From Pleurotus djamor (Eukaryota; Basidiomycota; Agaricomycetes; Agaricales; Pleurotaceae), in contig JAPEVF010000041.1 in assembly GCA_029747585.1 (NCBI GenBank), positions 1 to 61,244 of the forward strand: DNA of 61,244 bases, given 5' to 3'. The notes under the pieces are model-generated. The model was not told where the DNA came from. It was given only the letters and a program-made list of their open reading frames with translations, and made no database searches. Of this stretch, positions 1 to 9,387 are shown in pieces. The position numbers and the translations under genes are program-made. How positions within the stretch are numbered: position 1 is the first letter of the stretch; the number at the start of each line of letters is the position of its first letter.

Positions 1-3000
1 CCCCGCCGTCCCCGCCGCCGCTATGGTGTTCGACCTAGGATGACGCGTCCGAAACCCATCCAGAATCCAGGTAGGTTCGCCTCCACTCTTCCCCCCACTG
101 AATAACTTACTAACTAAGTAACTCACCCACTCTCCCCCACNAACACCATTACTTAGACCCCCCGCCCGACGTGTCAATTGTCCGATCGTCGCTACCATTA
201 CCAGCCGGCTGAAGACACCAAGTACTCTAATTGGTAAGCTAGTCATCGCGTTGCTCATCAAAGAGAAACTTACTAATTTGCTGTTTTTTGTTTCAATTCC
301 TAGATGTCTTGATGGCGTCATGGTCCGTTTCACCGACGCGGCTGCCGCTGAACACGCAACCTCCACCATCGTGGTCGTCGTGGCCGCTGTCGCGACCGCC
401 GTGCACCCACCCTACTGTGATGTAAGTACCCATCGTGTTCCTCTGCACATCGACACGTTCACTTACCACTTGCGCTGATTATTCTAGTTGCTTGAGTGCG
501 ACTCTTGAAGCTTGAAGCCGTGTTCGACCATTGGTCGCGCTGGAAACGACTCCGCTACGTGCCCAATGCCCATGGGTAAGCGTCGCGTTAATCATGGTTA
601 GTAATAGTCAACTTACTTTGCAAACGTTTGATGTACAGCCGTCCGCGTGTGAGCCAAGTTGCTGTATCGTTGTCTGCGCGTCAGTAAACCTCCGTCCATC
701 CAATGATGCCGACGTTCGTTTGTACCTCCCGCGTCACACAAAATTCGAAGCAAATATTTTGATACTGATATTGATACCTATTCCATACAACGAGAGTCGT
801 ATGTACATTCGAACCGTCCCGAGAGCCAAGCCAGCGCGATGCATTAACCATTAGACCCGACGGCTGATGCCCATGTTATCGGTCGCGACCAATTGGACGT
901 ACTGTGTGCACACGACAAATGTTACTTAGTATCAATAAAAATGGTAAAAAACATTATAGTAGACTCACTCCGATTGCCCAAACGACCACAACCAAAAGCC
1001 TCGACGACTGCACCATCCCAAGCACCAGCCATTCGCAAACGCGTGCATCCATTCCTCTCCTGTGTAAAAACCATGTCCGAGTGTCCCTCCGTTGATGCGA
1101 GTCCGAGGTCGTTGAGGGTAAAGTTCGAGGTCCGGCAAATGGCGGCGCGAGCTTCAAAGTGTTTGACTGGGGGGTTTGTAACGCGTCGTAGCTAGACTAT
1201 ACGCGGATGGTGATTGTGGTGCAGGTGTAGTCCTTGACGATCGCGTGCGGAGGGAGGTTTGTTGGCTTACGCAGGAAGGAAGGTGGAGGAGGGTTGCGTG
1301 TTGAGGGTGAGCCGCGTCAAATGTGTTCTATGGTATCTGAGTATCGGATATGGTTAGGTGAAGGGAGGAGTTGAGAGACACACTGTCATCGAGTCATCAA
1401 TGGGTTGAATGCCGAGTGACTTGCTTGGGGCTTCTCGCGCTGTGGGTGGACGATACGAAAGCTTTGATGCCATGGAGGAGGGGGACGCAGTCTAGCAAGG
1501 AGGCGGTTAGTAGGCATGGAAAGGCAAAGGGGATGGGGGAAACGGCTGAGGACAAGAGAAGGCATCAAATCTGTGGATATATGCATAGGGCGTTCGAGAA
1601 TAAGGAAAGGGTGGAACTGGGTGGATGGATGGGAAGGGTATGGACGGAAGGATGGACAGAGCCGAGTCTAGGTGGGGTGGATGCGACGTGTGGAGGGATG
1701 AGATGCGAAGGGATGCATAAACGAACAAGGGAGGAATCCGAAAACACACCTTGGCCTTTCCTCGAGCAACTGCCAACCTGACGACTACACCATTGCTTGC
1801 AGGTACCTAAATGAGTGGTGATGGGACGGTGGATGGCGAGTTTGAAATGAAGGAGTGACTGGTTTGTTTGGTTGGCATGGCCCGCATCCCCCTTGTTTGT
1901 TTGCTTTGTTTCCGTCTTGGAGTTCGCTGACGTCATACATCTGGTTTGCCTCCGTCCGAGGACACCACCCTCATCAATCAACTGGCTTCCCTCATAGACT
2001 TCAGTGGAGACTGTTCCACCCAGCGTACGCAGACGTCGCAGGCCTTCTCGGATATCAGTCTGTCCATCATTGATCTTGGGCAACGGTCAATACGACTCCA
2101 AGTAGTCTCGATACTCGGCCTTTGATCGCGGTCTTCTCTGGAATCTCTACTATGGAAGAGACAGTACTTGGAGCGTTTGAACTACTGCCAATGGAGCCGC
2201 TCTCCAACATTCTCGTATCGAATCGTCTAATCACCGACCACTCCGGCAGCCATTTCCGAAACGAATCTTCTCATAGGCCCTCTCACGTTTATACGCTTAT
2301 TCGACCTCTCACTCACACACACACACCCTCCCACACGAAGATTCCGACACGGCACACGCTGCTTCTTCACTTCTGAGTTGGAATGTTTCGTGTTCAGCGT
2401 CACCAGCGAAACCCCGCGGGCCCCTCGACTCGAGTGGTAACTTGCAGTCACCGAACCACTCAGTGACAAACTCCATGCAGATTGTGAAGCTAGTTTGACT
2501 TTGCTCATCCGCCAAGACCATGCTGGTTCAATATAGGACTCGGGATTCGGGTGTCGGGCTTGATCGTATTTCGAGATCGTCCTTGGAGCCATCTAATTTC
2601 CAATACCTAACCTACATGTCTAACCGAACGCCAAACGCTCCTCCGCCGTGAACCCAGTTTTTCATACAAATTGTAATTGAAACTGTCAGGCTTCCAGGCT
2701 TCGACAGACTTGAAGGCACCTCCAAGCGAAATGGGTTCATGATCGAATCCCCCCCCCTCTACTAGTACNCCGCTCCATTCATTCCGTTAGGTCTTACTTT
2801 GCGCCGNAAACGTACATTGGGACACCTCCACCAGACGACCAGCTTGTACGTGTCAACTCTCTTGCACACGGACCTCACGTCGTAAGAGCCCCGTTATACT
2901 ATATTCCCCAACGCCACCCCCTCGAATGACACCGTCTGCTCCCCTGCTCCTCCTTTTCCCTCGTCCCTATCACCGTGATCGATCGACGGGTGGTTGCCTG

Positions 3001-3120
3001 CTTGCGCCGAACGTGATCGAGAACTCTCACCGTTCAAGGGCTGTCCAGAACAATATGGTACGCTTTTCTTTATCCTCACGCAACCTCCCCATAGACTTGC
3101 AACTTTGAGCTAACGAATAT
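1..3120. other. Region without a supportable gene
   Basis: Both strands hold only short, overlapping open frames with no recognisable domain. Around 1-480 there are Arg/Pro-rich exon-like pieces bounded by plausible splice signals (a donor near 73, an acceptor near 303), but the joined frame soon meets stops. The 1370-2600 stretch has frames open on both strands at once, which is typical of base composition rather than coding. Some of 2690-3110 could belong to the gene remnant that follows, but I could not assemble it. Confidence 0.4.
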
Positions 3121-3126
3121 TCCTAG

Positions 3127-3948
3127 CGTAGTCTTCACTATACCCTTACGAAAGCATGCTGAATCCGAGGCGAATGTGGGGAAACGCAACACGGCCATCG
3201 AACCCATGCCATTAACCCATCGTCCCAGACTAAACTTCCCCTGCCCTCCTAGTGGAAGCAAAAATGATGTTGAAGATGAGATCGAAGACTGGGATGAAGA
3301 CGCTATGACTCTATTTGAATGGATCAGGACGGCTGGTTTTGGCTCGCAACGGTAGGCTCCGTTGCTCTTTAACACGCTTTTGCCAATCGATCCACTCACC
3401 AAACTCCCTTCGTAGACTGCAAGTCAACCATAGCGTAGGTCCATACATCGCCGTCTACGAACCTCCTCCAAATACATTCATCGGCGGCATGAACCATTTC
3501 TCCTGGCGAGGCGTGCAAAAGCTTTTGGATGCTATCATCAAGTACGTTGATCAGCATCGCCAACAGATTTTGTTGTCCTTGCTAGCGTACCATTATGCGT
3601 GGGCTTTACTCGAATCCATCCCCTCAGTCTATACCCTTCATGGCGCTCACTGCTCACTCCTACCTCACTTCTCCGGTCACTTTCCTCCCGTCCTCCCCAA
3701 GCTCGACCTCTGGTACTACTAAGCAACCAGCTTTTCGTGTACCACGGTCAGATGGAGAGGACACTTGGTCCGTTATCGTGAGCCCATTTGTCGCGGACTC
3801 AGCAATCCAATGTTCAGGTAACTCCCCAATGTTCGTGGATGATGGTGGAGGGACAATGGGATGCTCGCTGGGGTTGACAACTCACACGTTGTTCAAGCAA
3901 ACAGATCATCGTTGGGAACATGATTTAAACGAGGCAAGAAGTGGGTGA
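3127..3948 (+). pseudogene. Rpp40-like (RNase P/MRP subunit) C-terminal remnant
   Basis: Exon-like segments can be chained on the plus strand: about 3127-3352, 3417-3541 and 3595-3770, separated by short introns. The first has an acidic stretch followed by LFEWIRTAGFGSQ, the second contains VGPYIAVYEPP and the third VPRSDGEDTWSVIV. From memory this order resembles the C-terminal half of fungal Rpp40, the 40 kDa protein subunit of nuclear RNase P/MRP, which processes tRNA precursors. I could not confirm the family by search. No N-terminal half is visible upstream, the join into the third segment is out of phase, and the sequence degrades after about 3800. I therefore read it as a broken or partial copy next to a duplicated block. 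It could also be a poorly modelled living gene. Confidence 0.35.
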
Positions 3949-4225
3949 TAAATCTACAAATGCGGTACATTCAAATACTTGGATGTACGTCTAGTTTTAC
4001 GGCTTTCGGTAGATATCATACATCAAGGTCTTGTCGTAGGCATCGTCGACACAATGGACGAAGCCGGCTTGAATTCCCAGGTCATGTCTACTTATCCATG
4101 CTCTGGGTTGATTTTTTNGGAGCAAGGAAGATGATTTCTAGAATAGTAGAAGGACAATGGACAGAAGTTGTTCTTACATGCAGTAGCTTCACGTCCACGG
4201 TCCCACAACACTCCCCGTGGAATGC

Positions 4226-4662
4226 CCCAGTCCCAGAGAGGATAAATATAAATGGTGGCCATCCATCCCTGCAAAGTTGTTTCCGCAGGACGGGGACGTA
4301 ATTCGTTCGCCATGATTGCGTAAGTTCAAACAGACCACTTCCTCTTGTTCAAGTGCTCACATCCTCGTTTTGATTATCTGGTAGACACCACCTCGTATAC
4401 TCGATCCTCGTGCTCCCACCCAGCATCGTCCGCTGGAACGATTTCAGTCAAGAAAGCCATGACGTTGGCACGGAAACACTCTGCTGCAACTCTCGCTGTT
4501 ATATCCACTGTCTCTGGATTCAGCGGTGCGTTCAATGTACTCTTACGCTTCGTCACTCAAGTACTCATCCCGCGTCGCCATCCTCGGATCTCCGAATATC
4601 CCCCGATAAACTCGTTGACGGGTAGGCCTTTGGGTCGGTTACCCTCGCTGGACAATGAATAA
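4226..4662 (+). pseudogene. 3' fragment of a duplicated GPCR gene (left arm)
   Basis: This stretch matches, in inverted orientation, the last two exons of the GPCR gene at 7853-9387. Shared landmarks include the segment just before the intron, the final transmembrane helix and the C-terminal end LTGRPLGRLPSLDNE. Relative to the intact copy it has lost one base in the run around 4482-4490, which shifts the frame, and about 60 bases of the cytoplasmic tail. Nothing upstream of 4226 matches the GPCR, so the first five helices are absent. It lies tail-to-tail with the MYND gene on its right, exactly as in the intact arm, and is best explained as the truncated end of an inverted duplication. Confidence 0.8.
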
Positions 4663-4797
4663 GCTTCGCTCTCTTGCCTTTGGTCTATCGCTATCGTATG
4701 TTTGTTATTGAGACTTTGCATGTCATAATTGCTATTTTATCATGTCGTTATAGCTACAATATACATCAAAGAATAATTTGGACGTGCTTTCGAAAGT

Positions 4798-5757
4798 TCA
4801 CGCCCCACAAAACTTCTTGTGAAACGCCCAAGCATTGGTCTGATGTTCCTTGTTGCAATACCACGTATTCCGGCACTTTGAACAACGATTCGACGGTCCT
4901 GGAGCTCCACAATGTCCACACCATGGCCTCGTCGCTCTCTTCTCCCACCTCTTCATCGCCCTCGCCGCTACCTCCTTCAACCACTCATCATATGGCGTCC
5001 CTCTAATCCACCGCGACGTCTTCAACCTCCTTGTATCCGCACCCATCGCAACCTTCTCAACCCTCTCATAAAACTCCTCCAAACTCTCAATAACCACCAA
5101 CCCCTTCCCACCCATCCCCCGTCCACTCTCACCAAACTGCATCGTCGATAAATCAACGATAGTGGTGATTTTATCTGTGAACTCATGCTCTGAAAACCCC
5201 ATGACGGCGTGTGTCATCTCGAATGAATCGCCTTGGTGGTATGTCGCACCCGGGATGAGGACGGACATGCACATGATGTTGGGTTGGATGAAGGGCATTT
5301 CGAGGATGAAGCGGTTGTAGAAGGGTGTGGTGTATTCCGTGCCTTTGGCTGTTCTGATGCGGATGAGCGTGCGAGGGGGTAATAAATCGAAGAAATGTTG
5401 CAGGAGGGCAACTGATATGAAGCAACCATCGTGCGCTCTGGCTTGCCAGAAAATCGTTTCGATTTGTTTAGAGGTTAGTGATTTTAGGTTGTCGGGGATG
5501 GGGGTGGGGAGCATATTTTCAGGTGTGTCAGGCGGTAGGTTGATGTTACTATCGTTGGGATTGCGAGGTTTGTCAAACACGTATGCGACTTTCTCGAGCA
5601 AACGAGTGTCCCATTCTGGCACGTCAATAAGGATGGTTTGGAAATTGGCTTGGTTGTTGGCCATTTCACGGAGTTTCGCGCCGCGAAAACGAGGTTCGGT
5701 GGAGGCGCGTTCAAAGTTTAGGAGGAGAGCGATGTCGTGGAGATCCAGAGATGACAT
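4798..5757 (-). CDS. MYND zinc-finger protein, left copy
   Basis: A single-exon gene of 319 residues. The C-terminus is a MYND zinc finger, with the Cys/His pattern starting at CGHCGAPG and continuing through CSKCRNTWYC, HQ and HKKFC in the last 45 residues. MYND fingers bind zinc and mediate protein-protein contacts, often with Pro-rich partners. The first 250 residues have no domain I recognise. The protein is a clear paralogue of the product of 6586-7731 in the opposite repeat arm, but it starts at MSSLDLHDIALL, which corresponds to residue 66 of that protein. The sequence matching the partner's N-terminal extension is still detectable upstream at about 5790-5930 but has lost its start and reading frame. 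It ends 136 bp from the GPCR remnant on the opposite strand. Confidence 0.85.
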   Translation of the reverse strand: MSSLDLHDIALLLNFERASTEPRFRGAKLREMANNQANFQTILIDVPEWDTRLLEKVAYVFDKPRNPNDSNINLPPDTPENMLPTPIPDNLKSLTSKQIETIFWQARAHDGCFISVALLQHFFDLLPPRTLIRIRTAKGTEYTTPFYNRFILEMPFIQPNIMCMSVLIPGATYHQGDSFEMTHAVMGFSEHEFTDKITTIVDLSTMQFGESGRGMGGKGLVVIESLEEFYERVEKVAMGADTRRLKTSRWIRGTPYDEWLKEVAARAMKRWEKRATRPWCGHCGAPGPSNRCSKCRNTWYCNKEHQTNAWAFHKKFCGA

Positions 5758-6020
5758 GGTACGAAGTCAGTCTAAGTGGGTTGAGTCAGAGTTGGTAAGG
5801 AGAAGTGCACAATCGCGTCGTCCATGGTTTCCTTTTTGTAGTCAACAAAACGGAAAGGTGGATCAGAATTGGAAGCAAGGCAGATTCAAGAAAGGGGTCG
5901 CTCCTGTTTGGAGATGACGTCGCCTGAACTTGAGGCTTTCAGTGCGGAACGATCGTGCTGACTGCTCAGCGAAGGGGAAGAGTAAGAATGTCCTATGGAA
6001 GGAACGCGAGAGGTTCAATC

Positions 6021-6499
6021 GTCCATAGCTTTAAGGTAAGTATGGACGTGACGCCAATATCAATTCACTTGGATTGAATGATGGGCACAGATACTCAACA
6101 GATACTTAATAGATGTGGGTAGAGTAGGATCTCTTTGCCGTGCCCTAGACCTTTTTGTGCGACGTAGTAACGTTTCTGGCCCAAAGCAAGGGAGCCAAGT
6201 CGCAGCCGTCAAACCATCTAGACCGTGTAAGGTGTCTGTGTGTGTGGACGAAGGATAGATGTTCCACAGACTTGTACGTTGACATGCTACGGCGCAAAGT
6301 ATTACTTGAGGGGTCCTGGCCGTGGCTCTATATTCTTTTTTCTCATCTTTCAACAGCGACTGGGCTTCCCTCACCTGGAATCAGTGGTTTTCCTTCTCGA
6401 AGACAAGTTCGAAGATGATCATGATGTGAGCCGCACCAAATTTTCATGTGAATTTTCGATTGCCTCGGAATTGCTATCGAAAATTTTTAACGCCAACCT
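6021..6499. other. Spacer between the inverted-repeat arms
   Basis: This stretch of about 480 bp separates the two arms and should contain the divergent 5' regions of both MYND genes. I see no coding sequence and no convincing match between its two halves. It may be a shared promoter region. Confidence 0.4.
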
Positions 6500-8363
6500 C
6501 CGATATTTGAGATCGAACCCCTCTCATTCCACCCATAAAGTTTATTCTGTAAAGGCGAATCCGGAAGTCTCTCTCTCGTACTGAAATGTCTAAAGCATTC
6601 AAGTTCAAACGACGCCGTCGCCGAGGTCGTCGCCTCGTGGAGTACGATAGGAGTAATCCCTATCTAACCGCCTGGCTTGCCATTTTGAAACTCCTTTCCT
6701 TCTTGTGGACGACAATATCTTCATTCTTCACGTCTTTAATTCCTCGAACTCAGTCAACTCGGCCTCACTCGTTTGGTGACATGTCGATTCTGGACCTCCA
6801 CGATATTGCTCTCCTGCTCAACTACGAACGCGCATCCACCGAACCTCGTTTTCGCGGTGCTAAATTGCGTGAAATTGCCAACAACCGAACTAACTTTCAA
6901 ACCATCCTAATCCAAGTGCCGGAATGGGACACTCGTTCGCTCCCAAAAGTGGGCTATGTTTTTGACAAACCTCGGAACCCAAGCAATTACCTACCACCCG
7001 ATACACCTGACAATATGCTGCCCACACCCGTCCCCGATAACCTGAAGTCACTAACCCCTAAAGAGATTGAAACGATCTTCTGGCAAGCGAGAGCGCACGA
7101 TGGGTGTTTCAAAGCCGTTGCCCTCTTGCAACATTTCTTCGACTTGTGTCCTGACGACACGCAAATCCGTATTCGCACAACCAACGGCACGGAATACACC
7201 ACCTCCATCTCGCACCGCGTGATCCTCGAAATGCCGTTCATCCAACCCAACCTGATGTCCCTGTCCATCGTCGTCCCCGAGGGTATGACATACCTCCAAG
7301 GCGAATCCTACACGATGATCCACGCCGTCATGGGGTTTGCACAAAACCCCACAGACAATATCACCACCGTTGTTGATCTAAGCGCGATGCAATTTGGTGA
7401 GAATGGACGCGGGATGGGCGGGAAGGGTGTGGTGGTTATTGAGAGTTTGGATGAGTTTTATGATAGGGTTGAGAAGGTTGCGGCGGGTGCGGAGACGGAT
7501 ATGGCGAGGACGTCTGCGAGGATTAGAGGGACACCGGTTGATAGGTGGTTGAAGGAGGTTGCGAGGAGGGCGATGACGAGGTGGGAGCAGAGAGCGACCA
7601 AGCCGTGGTGTGGACATTGTGGAGCTCCTGCACCGGCGAGTCGTTGTTCAAAATGCCAGAATACGTGGTATTGCAATAAGGAGCATCAGACTAATGCTTG
7701 GGCGTTCCATAAGAAGTTCTGTGGGGCATGAGGTTGAAGGTGAAAGCAAGGGTGACTGTAACAACATGATGAAGTAACGATTATGACATACATATAAGTT
7801 TGTGATAATAAACATACGATAGCGATAGTCCATTGAAAGGCAAGAGAGACGCTCATTCACTGTCCAGCGAAGGTAACCGACCCAAAGGCCTTCCCGTCAA
7901 CGAATTCATCGGGAGAGTAGGAGAATGATGAGGCCGTCCAAGGTCCTCACTGTCTCGCAACGTCCCATCACTCCCCTTCGGAGTATGCAACCCCTCGTGC
8001 TGCGTCCGACCAAACAACCGCGACGCAGGTCGAGTGACGAAGAGTAAGAGCACATTGAAGGCACCGCTGAATCCGTAGATGGATATAACAGAAAGTGTCG
8101 CGGCAGAGGGTGTTTCGGCACCGGCATCGCGGCTTTCTTGACTGAAAGCGTTCCAGCGGACGATGCTGAGTGGGAGCACGAGGATCGAGTACACGAGGGG
8201 GTATCTACAAAATGATGCTGTGAGAGCTTGAACAAGAGGAAGTGATATGTTTGAACTTACGCAATCATGGCGAACGAATCCCGTCCCCGTGCAGTGGAAT
8301 CGACTTCACGGGATGGGTGGAAAGTGACCTTCCACCATGTATCCTCTCTGGGACTGATGTACC
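6500..8363. repeat. Right arm of a large imperfect inverted repeat
   Basis: This is the inverted partner of 4226-6020. It carries the MYND gene at 6586-7731 and the 3' two exons of the GPCR gene. Outside 8363 the intact GPCR gene continues and the left arm has no counterpart, so the right arm is probably the source and the left arm the truncated copy. Confidence 0.8.
6586..7731 (+). CDS. MYND zinc-finger protein with basic/hydrophobic N-terminus
   Basis: A single-exon gene encoding 381 residues. Residues 1-20 are very rich in Arg and Lys (FKFKRRRRRGRRL). They are followed at about 29-50 by a hydrophobic stretch (TAWLAILKLLSFLW and on) that could be a membrane anchor or a targeting segment. 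From residue 66 the protein is collinear with the left copy at 4798-5757: a long region of unknown function, then a C-terminal MYND finger with all Cys and His ligands (CGHCGAPAP, CSKCQNTWYC, HKKFC). The start is chosen because the basic/hydrophobic extension is in frame and partly preserved as decayed sequence next to the other copy. The gene ends 121 bp from the stop codon of the convergent GPCR gene. Cellular role unknown; the MYND finger predicts protein binding. Confidence 0.88.
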   Translation: MSKAFKFKRRRRRGRRLVEYDRSNPYLTAWLAILKLLSFLWTTISSFFTSLIPRTQSTRPHSFGDMSILDLHDIALLLNYERASTEPRFRGAKLREIANNRTNFQTILIQVPEWDTRSLPKVGYVFDKPRNPSNYLPPDTPDNMLPTPVPDNLKSLTPKEIETIFWQARAHDGCFKAVALLQHFFDLCPDDTQIRIRTTNGTEYTTSISHRVILEMPFIQPNLMSLSIVVPEGMTYLQGESYTMIHAVMGFAQNPTDNITTVVDLSAMQFGENGRGMGGKGVVVIESLDEFYDRVEKVAAGAETDMARTSARIRGTPVDRWLKEVARRAMTRWEQRATKPWCGHCGAPAPASRCSKCQNTWYCNKEHQTNAWAFHKKFCGA

Positions 8364-9387
8364 CGAGCTTCCATAGAAACAAAGGGACGTAGGCGATGAG
8401 GGAAAATATCAGCGTTAGCCAAAGCCAGATGTATTCTCCGGCGATGCGTAGCCCGTTGAATTCCCCGCCGATCCAACACCAATACTAGGGAGAACAAGGA
8501 CCAGGGAAACTAGTTCAAAAGAGGATGGTAGCGATGAATAAGTGTGAAAACGTACGGGGGTGGGTGCTTGATAGAGTTGGTGTTTGTCACGGTGGATCAA
8601 GTTGGGTATGATCACGATGAAAACGACGAAAAGCCAAACTGCGGTGATGACGGCTTTGGCAATCAATGTGCGTCTGGGGCCTGTACCCAAACGCCACCAT
8701 ATTCCGATGAAGGAGTATATGGCAATTATCTGGGAATGGAAAGTGAGCAGTTGAATTGATATTTGTGGAGGTAAAACAGTCTAGGTGTACGTACGAGTGT
8801 GGTGATAGCAACGCCGGTCTCTCCAAGCTGTTGTATGACTCCTGGTGACGACGACACAATGAGTGAGCGCTGTTTCGTGACATCAGAGCAGAGCAGGGGT
8901 GATTAGAGTACTGACCTTGTGCAGAGCAGAAGGACCCGATCTCGACTTTACCGTCTTGTATCCATTTCACGTCCATAATAGCACCGAGGGCTTGAACGAG
9001 GTCGGCGGAGAAGAGAGAAAGCATGAAGACGTCCATAGGTTCTAGAGGGATATTCCAGATACTCGCGTCCTTGTCACTTCTCGCATAGCGACGGAGGTTT
9101 CTCTGATTAAATTTGGCCGAGAATAAGCACCCTTGTATTAGAAAGACAGGGAATGGCATACGAATATTATGACAAAAACCCAAAGGACGGCGATGAGCGA
9201 TATGAAACCCGATTCTGCGACGAGCTACGTCGGGGGACAAGTCAAAAGGATGTAAATATAGAAAACAACGGCGACATACAGCGAGCCCGATACTTTGCCC
9301 TCGAGTAAGGCAGTGCACTTCGGGATAGGTCGCATTGGACCTAGTGTAATCTTCCAAAGAACATATGACACCCGAAGGAACTGACAT
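7853..9387 (-). CDS. Seven-transmembrane G-protein-coupled receptor, Git3/cAMP-receptor-like
   Basis: A multi-exon gene. From the start at 9387 (MSVPSGVICSLEDYTRSNAT) the exons spell a short extracellular N-terminus with an N-glycosylation site, then hydrophobic helices. Recognisable ones include LVAESGFISLIAVLWVFVII, a helix around MDVFMLSLFSADLVQALGAI, VIQQLGETGVAITTLIIAIY, AVITAVWLFVVFIVIIPNLI, YIWLWLTLIFSLIAYVPLF, the YPLVYSILVLPLSIVRW helix and a last helix before a cytoplasmic tail. This matches fungal receptors annotated as glucose/Git3 or cAMP-receptor-like, which signal through heterotrimeric G proteins to cAMP/PKA. The ligand cannot be deduced. The tail ends LGRLPSLDSE. The 3' two exons are repeated in reverse at 4226-4662 as a broken copy. 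Confidence 0.85.

Larger units (their letters stand above)
4226..6020. repeat. Left arm of a large imperfect inverted repeat
   Basis: Read in reverse complement, this segment aligns with about 6500-8363. It covers the GPCR 3' exons, the intergenic stretch, a complete MYND gene and its 5' flank. Similarity is strong over the coding parts and fades in the 5' flank near the centre. No transposon ends or target-site duplications were recognised at the outer boundaries. Confidence 0.8.

Noticed and set aside
1371..2083. Long open frames on both strands as genes
   Set aside because: They overlap antisense, carry no domain and follow composition bias.
4345..4662. Open frame at 4345-4662 as an independent protein
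   Set aside because: It is in the wrong frame for most of its length relative to the GPCR exons it derives from.
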